Origin: Prochlorococcus sp. AG-402-B19
Lineage (GTDB): Bacteria > Cyanobacteriota > Cyanobacteriia > PCC-6307 > Cyanobiaceae
Direction of reading: 5' to 3'
Length of the DNA stretch: 64,000 nt
NCBI GenBank assembly: GCA_003279615.1
Contig: QCHM01000005.1
Span: 1-64,000, forward strand
Shown here: piece after piece, positions 33,639-43,506 of the stretch
Layout of the letters: each line of letters starts with the position of its first letter
How positions within the stretch are numbered: the stretch's first letter is position 1
Made by a program: the position numbers and the translations under genes
The notes under the pieces: generated by a model
The model's database searches: none
What the model saw: only the letters and a program-made list of their open reading frames with translations
What the model was told of the DNA's origin: nothing

Positions 33639-35807
33639 GTGCAAGGTCAGACAAAATCCGTTTCCTTCGATGGTAGAGAGATAAAGCTCACTACAGGGAG
33701 ATTTGCTCCACAGGCTGGTGGTTCAGTATTGATTGAATGTGGGGACACCTCCGTTCTCGTAACAGCAACAAAATCAACGGGACGAGAAGGAATTGATTTC
33801 CTCCCCTTGATGTGTGAATACGAGGAAAGACTTTATGCAGCTGGAAGGATTCCAGGAAGTTTCATGCGTCGTGAAGGTCGTCCTCCTGAGAGAGCGACTT
33901 TGATTTCAAGACTTATTGATCGTCCAATGAGACCCCTTTTCCCTGGTTGGATGAGAGACGATATTCAAATAGTTGCTACCTGTCTATCCTTAGACGAAAG
34001 AGTTCCTGCAGATGTTCTAGCAGTAACAGGAGCTTCAATGGCAACATTGTTAGCAGGCATCCCTTTCCAAGGTCCTATGGCTGCTGTTCGAGTAGGGCTT
34101 TTGGGAGATGACTTTGTTCTAAACCCAAGTTATAGAGAAATCGAAAGAGGTGACCTTGACCTAGTTGTCGCAGGAACTCCAGACGGTGTAGTAATGGTTG
34201 AAGCTGGGGCTAATCAACTTTCAGAGCAAGACGTTATTGAAGCTATTGATTTTGGTTATGAAGCTATTACAGAATTAATTAATGCTCAGAAAGAAGTTTT
34301 AAAAGAATCAGGAATCAAGCAAGAGATGCCTGAAGAGCCTCCAGTAGATGACACAATTTCAAACTATTTAGATAAAAATTGTACAAAATCAATCAGTGAA
34401 GTTCTCAAAAACTTCGAGCAAACAAAAGAAGAAAGAGATAACAAAATTGAAGAAATCAAGATCAATATTTCTTCAAAAATAGATGGACTAAAAGAAGATA
34501 ATGCTGTTAAAAAATCACTTTCTTCAAATAGCAAGCTTTTAGAAAATAGTTATAAAGCTTTAACCAAAAAGTTAATGCGAGATCAGATAATCAAAGAAGG
34601 TAAAAGGGTCGATGGTAGAGAATTAAATGAAGTAAGAAAAATTGAGGCTGCCGCAGCCGTTTTACCTAATAGAGTCCATGGATCAGCTCTATTTCAAAGA
34701 GGATTAACTCAGGTCCTTTCTACAGCGACACTAGGTACTCCAAGCGATGCTCAAGAAATGGATGATCTAAACCCTAATACTGATAAAACCTACATACATC
34801 ACTACAATTTTCCACCTTATTCAGTTGGAGAAACTAGGCCAATGAGAACTCCTGGCAGAAGAGAAATTGGTCATGGAGCTTTAGCCGAAAGGGCATTAAT
34901 CCCTGTTTTACCAGCAAAAGATACTTTCCCTTATGTTCTAAGAGTTGTAAGTGAAGTCTTGAGTTCAAATGGCTCAACTTCTATGGCTTCAGTATGTGGC
35001 AGTACTCTAGCTCTTATGGATGCTGGAGTCCCTTTAAAAGCTCCTGTAGGTGGAGCAGCAATGGGGCTCATAAAAGAAGGAAAAGAAGTCAAAATATTGA
35101 CTGATATTCAAGGAATTGAAGACTTCCTTGGTGATATGGATTTCAAAGTTGCAGGGACAGAGAAAGGAATTACAGCATTACAAATGGATATGAAGATCAC
35201 TGGTCTTCCAATAGAAACAATTGGAGAAGCTATTAATCAAGCTCTTCCTGCGAGGACTCATATATTGGGGAAAATGTTAGAAGCTATTGAAACACCCAAA
35301 GAAAGTCTTTCTCCCCATGCTCCAAGATTATTAAGTTTTAGAATTGACCCTGAGCTAATTGGAACTGTAATAGGTCCAGGTGGCAGAACTATAAAAGGTA
35401 TTACAGAAAGAACAAATACAAAAATCGATATTGAAGATGGTGGAATAGTAACTATCGCTTCCCATGATGGGGCGGCGGCAGAAGAAGCTCAGAGAATTAT
35501 CGAAGGTTTAACAAGAAAAGTACATGAAGGGGAAATTTTCTCAGGTTCAATTACAAGAATAATTCCAATAGGAGCATTTGTAGAAATCCTGCCTGGCAAA
35601 GAAGGAATGATCCACATTTCTCAATTATCTGAAGCAAGAGTAGAAAAAGTTGAAGATGTTGTAAAAGTTGGAGACCAAGTAACTGTAAGAGTAAGAGAAA
35701 TAGATAATCGTGGTCGTATTAATTTGAGTTTAAGAGGAGTTCCCCAAAATGGTGGCATGAACAATTACCCCGAGCCCACTCCAACCCCAGTAGCCCCTCT
35801 TACTTAA
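33639..35807 (+). CDS. pnp: Polyribonucleotide nucleotidyltransferase
   Basis: The 722-residue exoribonuclease degrades RNA 3' to 5' with phosphate. It starts at GTG. Two RNase PH domains are seen: one from [33 protein letters not shown], one from [24 protein letters not shown] helical linker joins them. A KH domain ([25 protein letters not shown]) and an S1 domain ([28 protein letters not shown]) complete the protein. Length and order are standard. Confidence 0.98.
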   Translation: MQGQTKSVSFDGREIKLTTGRFAPQAGGSVLIECGDTSVLVTATKSTGREGIDFLPLMCEYEERLYAAGRIPGSFMRREGRPPERATLISRLIDRPMRPLFPGWMRDDIQIVATCLSLDERVPADVLAVTGASMATLLAGIPFQGPMAAVRVGLLGDDFVLNPSYREIERGDLDLVVAGTPDGVVMVEAGANQLSEQDVIEAIDFGYEAITELINAQKEVLKESGIKQEMPEEPPVDDTISNYLDKNCTKSISEVLKNFEQTKEERDNKIEEIKINISSKIDGLKEDNAVKKSLSSNSKLLENSYKALTKKLMRDQIIKEGKRVDGRELNEVRKIEAAAAVLPNRVHGSALFQRGLTQVLSTATLGTPSDAQEMDDLNPNTDKTYIHHYNFPPYSVGETRPMRTPGRREIGHGALAERALIPVLPAKDTFPYVLRVVSEVLSSNGSTSMASVCGSTLALMDAGVPLKAPVGGAAMGLIKEGKEVKILTDIQGIEDFLGDMDFKVAGTEKGITALQMDMKITGLPIETIGEAINQALPARTHILGKMLEAIETPKESLSPHAPRLLSFRIDPELIGTVIGPGGRTIKGITERTNTKIDIEDGGIVTIASHDGAAAEEAQRIIEGLTRKVHEGEIFSGSITRIIPIGAFVEILPGKEGMIHISQLSEARVEKVEDVVKVGDQVTVRVREIDNRGRINLSLRGVPQNGGMNNYPEPTPTPVAPLT

Positions 35808-35810
35808 TAA

Positions 35811-36725
35811 TTAGACAAAATATTCATCTGTTTCTAAAGAGAAAAACTCCATAGCTTTTTTACAAATCTGTTGATGTGATTTGCCATGGCTTGCTATTAA
35901 ACAACCTGATTGAGAAAAAGTTGGATTCATATAAATTAAATTTCTTCCATCTGCATGCGAGAAAACTCCCCCAGCAGCTTCAATGAGTGCACTTGGAGCA
36001 GCCATGTCCCAATCCTTTGGGGATGTTTTTCCAGATAGAGAGATATATACATCTGACTCTCCTCTCAAAATTGATGCAATTTTGCAGCCAACACTGCCTA
36101 TTTTTTTTGTTTCAGCAAAGCACAAACTTGAAAGAAGATTTGAAAGTTTTTTTTGTTGATGATTTTTGCTTGAAACGAGAACTAATTCAGATATTTCTTC
36201 TCTTTCACTAAAAGAAATAGGATATTTTTTACCATCACGTTTTTCATACCATGCACCACTTCCAATAATTCCAAACCAAAGCTCATTTCTTTCAGGGATC
36301 AAAACTACCCCGATTTTTGGCTTTTGTTTATATGCCAAAGCAATATGAACTGCATAGTTTTTAGATCCTTGAAGAAAATCTTTCGTTCCATCAAGTGGAT
36401 CAAGAATCCAACACCAATCTTTTTTGAAATTCTCAATACCATATTTTTTTTCCTTAGAGGTTTCTTCACTTAAAATATCCCATTCTCTATAAATAAGATT
36501 ATCCTTCAACCCAGAGATTAATAGCTCATTAACTGCCATATCAGCGGCTGAGACAGGGCCATCTCCTCCTTCTTCTACGGTTAATGATTTTGGGAATCCA
36601 TATGGAGGTTCTTGTCCTCGCGCATACGCTCTCAAAACATCTGCAGCAGCCCAGCTAAGCTTTCTAAGTTCATCCAATAAAGTCGTTAACTCGACATCCT
36701 CAGGCACTACAAGCTCAATTGGCAT
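35811..36725 (-). CDS. cysQ: 3'(2'),5'-bisphosphate nucleotidase (CysQ family)
   Basis: The protein of about 304 residues belongs to the inositol-monophosphatase superfamily. CysQ removes the 3' phosphate from PAP or PAPS, a by-product of sulfation and sulfate assimilation. Metal-binding motifs are SEETSKE, WILDPLDGTKDFLQG and WDMAAPSALIEAAGG. The frame extends four codons further, but that would overlap rsmI's start; the ATG at 36725 avoids this. It lies head to head with rsmI. A sulfotransferase gene elsewhere in the window would generate PAP for it to clear. Confidence 0.93.
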   Translation of the reverse strand: MPIELVVPEDVELTTLLDELRKLSWAAADVLRAYARGQEPPYGFPKSLTVEEGGDGPVSAADMAVNELLISGLKDNLIYREWDILSEETSKEKKYGIENFKKDWCWILDPLDGTKDFLQGSKNYAVHIALAYKQKPKIGVVLIPERNELWFGIIGSGAWYEKRDGKKYPISFSEREEISELVLVSSKNHQQKKLSNLLSSLCFAETKKIGSVGCKIASILRGESDVYISLSGKTSPKDWDMAAPSALIEAAGGVFSHADGRNLIYMNPTFSQSGCLIASHGKSHQQICKKAMEFFSLETDEYFV

Positions 36726-36726
36726 A

Positions 36727-37614
36727 ATGGAATTCATTGATGATAAACAACAGTCTCCACAAGACAGATCAGAACCTTCCCCAGGAACTCTTTACCTGGT
36801 AGGGACACCAATAGGTAACCTAGGTGACTTATCTCCAAGGGCAAATTCTATTCTCAAGAATGTATCACTAATAGCTTGTGAAGATACTAGAAGGAGTGGG
36901 CAACTAATTAAAAGGATAGGATCTAGTGTCCCTCTTCTTAGTTATCACAAACATAATTTAAAAAGTCGGCAATCTCAATTATTAGAAATGTTAAAAAGCA
37001 ATCGAAGTATTGCTCTAATTAGTGATGCTGGATTACCAGGAATAAATGATCCTGGAGAAGAACTTGTACGAGCGGCAAGGTCAAATAATTTTAAAATAAT
37101 TTGTATTCCTGGACCCTGTGCAGCAACCACAGCATTAGTAATAAGTGGCTTACCATCGGAAAGATTCTGTTTTGAAGGTTTTCTTCCTAAAAAACAAAGT
37201 GCTAGGGAAAAGCGTTTAGAAGATATTTCTAAGGAAAAGAGAACAACTGTAATCTATGAATCACCTCATCAATTAGTTAGACTGTTAGAAGATTTATCTC
37301 TAAAATGCGGAAAAGATCGTCCTATTCAAATCTCGAGGGAACTTACAAAAAGATATGAAGAGTCCATCGGTAAAACAATAGAAGAGGTTTTAAAACATTT
37401 CATTATAAACAAGCCAAAGGGTGAGTTCACAATTGTTTTGGGTGGTAATAATAAAAAAGAAGATAAAATAAGTGAGTCAGAAGCATTAAATAAGCTTAAT
37501 AAATTAATCCAAGAAGGAGAAAAATCTAATATCGCTGCACGAAAAATCGCAGAGGAATCAGGTTATAAAAAAAATTGGCTTTATTCCAAATTACATAACA
37601 AACTTGACAAATAA
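36727..37614 (+). CDS. rsmI: 16S rRNA 2'-O-methyltransferase RsmI
   Basis: The 295-residue enzyme methylates the 2'-O of C1402 in 16S rRNA. TP-methylase signatures are present: GTLYLVGTPIGNLGDLSPRA, IACEDTRRSGQL, ALISDAGLPGINDPGEELV, and SGLPSERFCFEGFLPKK. The C-terminal KGEFTIVLGG and a small helical tail complete it. The start lies a single base from the divergent cysQ start, so the two promoters must overlap the genes. Confidence 0.96.
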   Translation: MEFIDDKQQSPQDRSEPSPGTLYLVGTPIGNLGDLSPRANSILKNVSLIACEDTRRSGQLIKRIGSSVPLLSYHKHNLKSRQSQLLEMLKSNRSIALISDAGLPGINDPGEELVRAARSNNFKIICIPGPCAATTALVISGLPSERFCFEGFLPKKQSAREKRLEDISKEKRTTVIYESPHQLVRLLEDLSLKCGKDRPIQISRELTKRYEESIGKTIEEVLKHFIINKPKGEFTIVLGGNNKKEDKISESEALNKLNKLIQEGEKSNIAARKIAEESGYKKNWLYSKLHNKLDK

Positions 37615-37668
37615 GCTTTTTGCCTTAAAGCTAATTAAAAGATTATTTTTAATTACAAAACTTTCTAA

Positions 37669-37893
37669 ATGTTTTTTAAATTAAAACTTTTAACATTCAA
37701 TATAGCCTCAGCAATATTACTGATTTTCTTCCTTTGCCTTGGATCACAAAATTTAAGTAAGAAACATAGTCTAAATTTTTTAACAACCAAAACTGTAGCT
37801 CTTCCAATTGGATTTTTAGTAGGGACTTCCTTTACTTTAGGTGTTATATCTGGAGGACTAACTTCAGTATTAATGATCAGAAAAAATGATTGA
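37669..37893 (+). CDS. LapA/DUF1049-like membrane protein
   Basis: The 74-residue product has two hydrophobic helices, at about residues 10-24 and 44-68. The pattern, helix, short strand-like N-F-L-T-T, then V-A-L-P-I-G-F-L-V-G-T-S-F-T-L-G-V-I-S-G, resembles LapA (DUF1049) proteins of the envelope. It is on the same strand as rsmI, 54 bases later. Function is unknown. Confidence 0.6.
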   Translation: MFFKLKLLTFNIASAILLIFFLCLGSQNLSKKHSLNFLTTKTVALPIGFLVGTSFTLGVISGGLTSVLMIRKND

Positions 37894-37897
37894 AAAA

Positions 37898-38668
37898 TTA
37901 ATTATCCAAAGCAATTATAGAATCTTCAATTATTAGTCTAGTAATTCCCTTTGAAAGCAAATAAGATTTAGATACTTCAAAAACATATGTATTAGGTATC
38001 TTAATAACACGTTGGTTTCTTGAACAACTTCTTTTTGCCGTACGTTGATTGGAGAATAAAAGAATTGCATTTCTTTTTAATTCATTCTCCGGTAAGAAAC
38101 TCCACTCAGGCAAATCAGAGATAGATTTTATTTCTAGCTCAACTTTTTTATCTACAAGCATATAAACACTGTCAGGCAAGATTTCTTGATTACTTATCTC
38201 AAATTCTGCTTTTTTCTTATCTTGATTAAAATCAAAATCAGAAATCAGAGGTTCTATTAACTCGAAGTTAGTATCCATAGTCTGATTATGTATTTCACGA
38301 TCTTGATTTTTATCATATATATTTTGAGACCCAAACTCCGCAAAAGAATTTTCCTTACTATTTATAGCAACCATTTTATCAACTTCAGAAGTATCAAGCT
38401 TATCCTCTAATTCAAGATTTAAATTTCTCTTGTTTTCTATTAAATTTTTCTGATCAATCAATTTTATTTTTCCATTACCAAGCTTTGATCTTTTTTTCTT
38501 TAATAATTTATATTCATCATCTGATAATAAGGTTTTTACTGTTCTATTAATAGTATTCGTAGTGCAACTATATTTTTCTGCTAAGAAGTTAGTATTTTCT
38601 CCAGCCCTATAGAATGAAAGGATTTCAGCTTTTTGAGTATTGGTCAATCTTCTAGAAATCATTTCCAT
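37898..38668 (-). CDS. Helix-turn-helix protein of unknown target
   Basis: The 256-residue protein has an N-terminal helix-turn-helix (about residues 7-48): TNTQKAEILSFYRAGENTNFLAEKYSCTTNTINRTVKTLL, of the transposase/Hin-like type. A long acidic, low-complexity middle follows. The C-terminus (about 195-256) is structured, with NQRVIKIPNTYVFEVSKSYLLSKGITRLIIEDSII. It is likely a DNA-binding regulator. A perfect 11-bp inverted repeat just upstream of its start could be its own operator. It converges with the LapA-like gene. Confidence 0.65.
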   Translation of the reverse strand: MEMISRRLTNTQKAEILSFYRAGENTNFLAEKYSCTTNTINRTVKTLLSDDEYKLLKKKRSKLGNGKIKLIDQKNLIENKRNLNLELEDKLDTSEVDKMVAINSKENSFAEFGSQNIYDKNQDREIHNQTMDTNFELIEPLISDFDFNQDKKKAEFEISNQEILPDSVYMLVDKKVELEIKSISDLPEWSFLPENELKRNAILLFSNQRTAKRSCSRNQRVIKIPNTYVFEVSKSYLLSKGITRLIIEDSIIALDN

Positions 38669-38675
38669 CTCATAT

Positions 38676-38705
38676 AACCTCTTAACAATAAGACGTTAAG
38701 AGGTT
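38676..38705. repeat. Perfect 11-bp inverted repeat upstream of HTH gene
   Basis: AACCTCTTAAC (38676-38686) and GTTAAGAGGTT (38695-38705) are exact reverse complements with an 8-nt spacer. The pair starts 8 bases before the HTH gene ATG at 38668, so it is either an operator for autoregulation or a 5' mRNA hairpin that covers the ribosome binding site. Confidence 0.75.
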
Positions 38706-39188
38706 AATAAGCTCTTTATTTAAATATATAAAGACAAATAGTATAGAATAGTAAGATTTAAAGAAATATAAGGCGATTAAAGTTTTAAAGCAAAAAGTCT
38801 AAACCCAATTGCCTTAAAGGACAGAATAGTTTTTTAATCAGAATTTTAAAAAATATTTATATACTAATTACAATTAAAATACTTATATAAATATTTTAAC
38901 AGAGTATATCTTGAACCCGAACAACTCTGAAAGAAATTAATTACACCTTTAAACAATACAATATAAAGAAAGAAAGAATTATCAAGTCAGCCAGCAAGAT
39001 AGGTTTTAACAGACTTTTGATTGGCTTCAATTGGCCTAAGTTTGTCTAAGGCTGGATCTGAAGCTGAAATAAGCAAAGAAGCCTTAAGGAAAAGGAGCCA
39101 ATACCTAATTCCCAAGTATTTGCCAGAGAGAGTAATAACTTAAAATCTATATTTGAAAAAAAATACGACTATTTCTTTAGCAAGAAAG

Positions 39189-39323
39189 ATGATTTATATT
39201 TCTATTGAAATTGCAATAGATCCAAGAGCAAGGACAAAAACAATAAATATTGTTCTGGATAAAAGACAAAAGTTTAATAAGAATAACTTTACTTGGCGAG
39301 AACTAAACAAAAGAGCAGGATAA
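39189..39323 (+). CDS. Possible small basic protein
   Basis: A 44-codon frame from ATG encodes MIYISIEIAIDPRARTKTIN, then a basic Lys/Asn-rich second half ending NKRAG. A GAAAG motif lies just before the start. There is no family match that I know. The hairpin at 39345-39371, 22 bases later, could belong to it, but it lacks a T-run. Uncertain. Confidence 0.3.
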   Translation: MIYISIEIAIDPRARTKTINIVLDKRQKFNKNNFTWRELNKRAG

Positions 39324-39344
39324 GTTAAAGGATCAAGAAACTGG

Positions 39345-39371
39345 CAGATACATCAATCATTGATGTATCTG
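39345..39371. repeat. 12-bp stem hairpin upstream of tRNA-Arg
   Basis: CAGATACATCAA and TTGATGTATCTG are exact reverse complements around a TCA loop. No T-run follows, so a terminator role is doubtful. It lies about 100 bases upstream of tRNA-Arg. Confidence 0.7.
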
Positions 39372-39474
39372 AATGAAGTTTTCCTCTTGAAGATGGTTAC
39401 GTGACTATGTAGTCTTGAATAGTTGATTTTTGTTGTTAGGTCTTATCTGCGACCAAATGTTCAAAAATCGCTCT

Positions 39475-39548
<74 letters not shown>

Positions 39549-39963
39549 TAATCAGAAAAAACTATGGCTCAGGAACTGAATGCCTAGTTTTTTTAATCCA
39601 TTTCAAATCAATAGAAGCTTTTTAAGTATTTAATTTGAAATCACCTAGATCACATATCGACAAGCATCAAGCTAACGAAAAGTGATGAAAAATTAGTAAT
39701 GATTGTTATATTTAAAAATCAATAACTATTTCATAAAATCAGAACTTTGATTAAAGAATAAAGACTACAATCGATATATCATAAGGGTTGTTAACAATAA
39801 AAGCTTTAGAGAGATAAAAAATATATAACTAATTAGTTCGAGTTTGAAAAGATTATTTTCTAGTATTTATCATCATGAACAAATCCAAGTCAAACACTTT
39901 TTAAATAAAAAACTTGCAAACCTATATAATTTAGTAAAATAAGAATATACGTTATTCAAAGGC
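39549..39963. other. Intergenic stretch between tRNA-Arg and export gene
   Basis: About 415 AT-rich bases, no gene seen. The promoter of the Wza-like gene should lie in the right half. There is no obvious copy of the tRNA 3' end, which an integrated element would leave. Confidence 0.5.
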
Positions 39964-41187
39964 ATGAAAAGATTAAAAGCAAATCAGTTAACATGTCTTT
40001 TATTGATTAACATTATTGGATTTGCTTTTACCGACAACATTGTAAAAGCTGTAGACCTAGAGGTTGTTAAAGAGAAACGAAACACAATAGAAGCTTCTTA
40101 TTTAGACACAAGGAATGAACTTCAAGATTATATATTAGATACTGGTGATAGCTTGTATATTGAATTTAAGAATTTACCTGCTTTGTCTAAGGTATATACC
40201 ATTGATGCACAGGGGGAAATATATTTAAAAAAGGTAAGGGAAACTTTTGTTAGAGGTCTAACTGTTGAAGAGCTAACTGATTTATTACAAAAACGATATT
40301 CGGAATTTTTAATTTCGCCTGAGATTCATATTCAAATTGCAAAGTTTAAACCTATTAAAGTTTCAGTTCAAGGTGAAGTTCGAAGACCTGGCTTGATAAT
40401 TTTTGATTCATTTCTTCCATCTAATAAGTTGGACTATTTAGAAACTAATAAAAGTTCAAATATAACTTCCAAATCTCTGACTGAAATATCTGATGGTTCT
40501 CAAAATACAAGTATAAATGCACAGCAATCTAATCTATCCTTATTTGCAGCTAAAGGTTCAAGTAATTATGTAACTACAATTTCAAATGCAATTAACAACG
40601 TAGGAGGTTTAACTTCCTATAGTGATATATCAAGCATACAAATAATTAGAGATGTTCCTTTAGGCAAAGGTGGAGGCAAGAAAAAAGCAATAATTGATTT
40701 TACGTCTTATCTCAAATCTATAGATAAAACAAACGATATAAGACTTTTTGATGGAGATATAATTTTAATTCCACGTCTTAAAGAAAGAAATAAGAACATA
40801 GTTCGTCTTTCTATACTGTCTGGATTATCTCCGCGTTTTATAAACGTAAACGTAACAGGCAAAATAGAAAGTCCTGGAAAGGTATCTATTCCATTAGAGG
40901 GAAGTCTATCCGATGCTATGAACTTAACTGGTCCAAAGAAACCCCTTGCAGGCAAAGTGTTTTTAATTAGATATAATAAAGATGGATCTTTAATCAGAAA
41001 AAATATAAATTACTCAGCAAATGCAGCTGAAGGTTCTCCTAAAAATCCTAAATTATTAGAGGGTGATTTGATAACAGTAAAAAACAGTATTTTAGGAAGA
41101 TCATCAGGAACTATTAATGCTTTAACGGCCCCTTTAACAGGAATTTATTCCACTAAACTATTATTTGAAGCATTCAGCGGAAATTAA
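39964..41187 (+). CDS. Polysaccharide export protein (Wza-like, SLBB)
   Basis: The 407-residue protein has an N-terminal signal peptide (to about residue 30), a polysaccharide-export domain (LDTGDSLYIEF through EIHIQIAKFKPIKVSVQGEVRRPG, about residues 58-145), and SLBB domains (ISNAINNVGGLTSYSDISSIQIIRD; INVNVTGKIESPGKVSIPLEGSLSDAMNLTGPKKPL). It forms the periplasm-to-outer-membrane exit for surface polysaccharide. No lipobox cysteine is visible. It begins the polysaccharide region and pairs functionally with the convergent Wzz-like gene. Confidence 0.9.
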   Translation: MKRLKANQLTCLLLINIIGFAFTDNIVKAVDLEVVKEKRNTIEASYLDTRNELQDYILDTGDSLYIEFKNLPALSKVYTIDAQGEIYLKKVRETFVRGLTVEELTDLLQKRYSEFLISPEIHIQIAKFKPIKVSVQGEVRRPGLIIFDSFLPSNKLDYLETNKSSNITSKSLTEISDGSQNTSINAQQSNLSLFAAKGSSNYVTTISNAINNVGGLTSYSDISSIQIIRDVPLGKGGGKKKAIIDFTSYLKSIDKTNDIRLFDGDIILIPRLKERNKNIVRLSILSGLSPRFINVNVTGKIESPGKVSIPLEGSLSDAMNLTGPKKPLAGKVFLIRYNKDGSLIRKNINYSANAAEGSPKNPKLLEGDLITVKNSILGRSSGTINALTAPLTGIYSTKLLFEAFSGN

Positions 41188-41373
41188 AATAGGAATTTCA
41201 GACATTTTAATGATATTATTTGTAAATAAAGATCTAATATTCTTAACTAATAATCAATTAAATAAAATACTAAATTGATAAGAATTATAATAATCTATAT
41301 TGAAAAGTTTTAATCAAGTAATTAATAAATAAACTCAATAAGTTATTGTTAGATGCTTTAGAAAATGAAGCTT

Positions 41374-43101
41374 CTATATTTTGTATTCAGGATCTATATA
41401 TAGCCATCCAATAACAGAAATATTATTCAATTTAAATAGTTGCTGAATATTATCTAGCTGAATCCTTTTTATAAATCCTGGTGAAGTTATAAGTATTACA
41501 TTAGAAATAGTTCTAATGTCTTCTATATTATCATATATTTTAATATTACTTCTATTAATTAAATATTCCTCAAATTTTGAATAAAAAGCATTAATTTCCT
41601 TTGGCAATTCTTTGCTAGGAATGAAAAAAGCTGTCGAATTATTATCAGAAAAATATTTTTGCACTATAAAATCAGCTGTAAGATTTAAGCTTGAAACAGA
41701 GTTAATTGAAAGCTGCTTTAAGAGTGGAAATGGAAGATATTTTTTAAAATCATCTATATGAAATATTAAACCAGATTTAAAATCATAGAATAAAGATAAA
41801 AAAGCACCAATTAATGAACCGCCAAATAATCCTAATAAGATTAAATTAAGTTTTTGAGGTGAAACTGGTTTGCTTTTTAAAGTAGGTTCCGAAATAAGCT
41901 CCCATGGCTTTTCCTCCCTATAAGACTCAAGCCTCAATAAATGTATTTCACCTTCTAATTGATTAAGTGTCTGAGAATCACGAGCTGCTATTCTTAGTAA
42001 TTCTTTATATTTACTAATTACACCATCTGGTCTTTTTGTACTAGCTAAAATAGCTTTCTGGTTGATTATCTTGGCCTGCAAGTAACCTTTAGTCATTCTT
42101 CTGAGAGTTTTAATAAGTGTTTCCTTTTCTAGCAAAAGTGAAGTGATTTCAATATTATCTTCTTTGTATACTGAACGTAGAAAAGATAATTCTTCTTCTA
42201 ATTTTCTCAATCTATTTGGTAATCCTAACTTCTTAACTTCAGGTAATGTACTGCCTAAATACATTAATGCCTCAGAGTCTTCTCCAAGAGAATTAAACTG
42301 TAAAAGTTGTTCTTCTAGGTATTGAATAGAGTTTCGAGCTAAAACCTCTTCCTCTTCAATTTTTAATAAATAACTAGAAAATTTATTTTCATCTTCCATT
42401 GTATTATTAAATGGAGTTAATCGATGTAAAATAGAAAAATCTTCGACATCTTTAATAGAAATCACACTTTTAGTCCTATAAATATTAATTTGTTTATCTA
42501 AATAATCTATAGCTCTAGCAAGTCCTGAATCCCTTTCTTCGGATGAATATTCCTGATACTGATTAGATATCAATTTTATTACTGGAATAACTAATTCTTT
42601 ATCTTTATCTTTATAAGATAAATTCAATACTGAAGTTCCATCTTCAAGTTCAATCTGTAATCTTCTTTTCCAATTATCAAACTTAAGTCCTTCTACTTCA
42701 ACTCCTTTTTTAGATCTATATTGCTTGACGAAATCAAATACCGGATTTAATACATATGGAGATTCTAGGATTTTCACTTCTGTTTCTAAATTTTTTGAAT
42801 CACTACCTTTTCCAGTTGATCCAATAAATTGACTGATCGCAGGATTATTCAATAAATCAAGATTCATCTTAGAGAACTGATCGCTGTCTTTTGATAAGAC
42901 AATTTGAAAGTTTCCCTCCCAAGTTGGACTTTTAAGAAAAGAATAAACTATTGATAGAGAAACAGTAGCAAATGTAGTTAGAAAGAAAATCTTTTTTTTT
43001 CTAACTATTGACTGAAAAATCTTTACTAAATCAATTTCATCAATGTTTTCCTTAGATGAATTGTTAATTGGATAGTTAGTATTATTGCTATTAGTATTCA
43101 T
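41374..43101 (-). CDS. Wzz/GumC-like chain-length protein with degenerate kinase-like tail
   Basis: The 575-residue inner-membrane protein has the Wzz domain: EIDLVKIFQSIVRKKKIFFLTTFATVSLSIVYSFLKSP (helix 1 about 38-56). A long coiled-coil periplasmic region follows, then the P-rich KSKPVSPQKLNLILLGLFGGSLIGAFLSLFYDF helix near residue 420. The remaining 140 residues look like the end of a BY-kinase domain (VILITSPGFIKRIQLDNIQQ), but no Walker A is visible. It probably sets polymer length with the Wza-like protein. Confidence 0.85.
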   Translation of the reverse strand: MNTNSNNTNYPINNSSKENIDEIDLVKIFQSIVRKKKIFFLTTFATVSLSIVYSFLKSPTWEGNFQIVLSKDSDQFSKMNLDLLNNPAISQFIGSTGKGSDSKNLETEVKILESPYVLNPVFDFVKQYRSKKGVEVEGLKFDNWKRRLQIELEDGTSVLNLSYKDKDKELVIPVIKLISNQYQEYSSEERDSGLARAIDYLDKQINIYRTKSVISIKDVEDFSILHRLTPFNNTMEDENKFSSYLLKIEEEEVLARNSIQYLEEQLLQFNSLGEDSEALMYLGSTLPEVKKLGLPNRLRKLEEELSFLRSVYKEDNIEITSLLLEKETLIKTLRRMTKGYLQAKIINQKAILASTKRPDGVISKYKELLRIAARDSQTLNQLEGEIHLLRLESYREEKPWELISEPTLKSKPVSPQKLNLILLGLFGGSLIGAFLSLFYDFKSGLIFHIDDFKKYLPFPLLKQLSINSVSSLNLTADFIVQKYFSDNNSTAFFIPSKELPKEINAFYSKFEEYLINRSNIKIYDNIEDIRTISNVILITSPGFIKRIQLDNIQQLFKLNNISVIGWLYIDPEYKI

Positions 43102-43506
43102 TGTTAAATAAATCTTCTGATAATCATAGTTTTTTAATGCTCATATAAATAAAAACATATATTAGTTTATTTATATGTTTTTCTTGTTCCTTCAGGATCT
43201 CCTAAAGTAGTTTATTTTATTATATGTTTATAATTTACAAAAATCAAGATCACAAGCAACCTTCATTAAGATTTCCATCATTACAAAAATCTCTAGTTCC
43301 AATTTTATAAATGTCAGTTGATTATTTACTTTGACATCTTTAAATTAAATTGCAATCTACCCAGAAATTAAAGCATAAACTGATTTAATCTCCTAGATCT
43401 CTTCTTATTAAAAGTGAAGCGCCAAACTTATGCTTTTGAATACTTGAGGATTATATTATTACTTTTTAGTAATAAATTTCATGTAAACCCATAAATTAAA
43501 TATCTA
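43102..43506. other. Intergenic stretch upstream of the Wzz-like gene
   Basis: About 400 bases with no gene. It holds an AT-rich hairpin at 43151-43182 that may end the leftward heptose operon, and the promoter of the Wzz-like gene. Confidence 0.45.
43151..43182 (-). terminator. Possible AT-rich terminator
   Basis: AAAAACATATA (43151-43161) pairs exactly with TATATGTTTTT (43172-43182). It lies downstream of the leftward heptose operon and before the next leftward gene. The stem is AT-rich and weak, so this is uncertain. Confidence 0.4.

Larger units (their letters stand above)
38706..39474. other. Intergenic stretch before tRNA-Arg
   Basis: About 770 bases hold no strong gene. A 44-codon plus-strand frame lies at 39189-39323 and a perfect hairpin at 39345-39371. 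A short fragment AAGGAAAAGGAGCCAATACC near 39088 looks like decayed coding sequence. I see no RNA gene other than the tRNA that follows. Confidence 0.5.
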
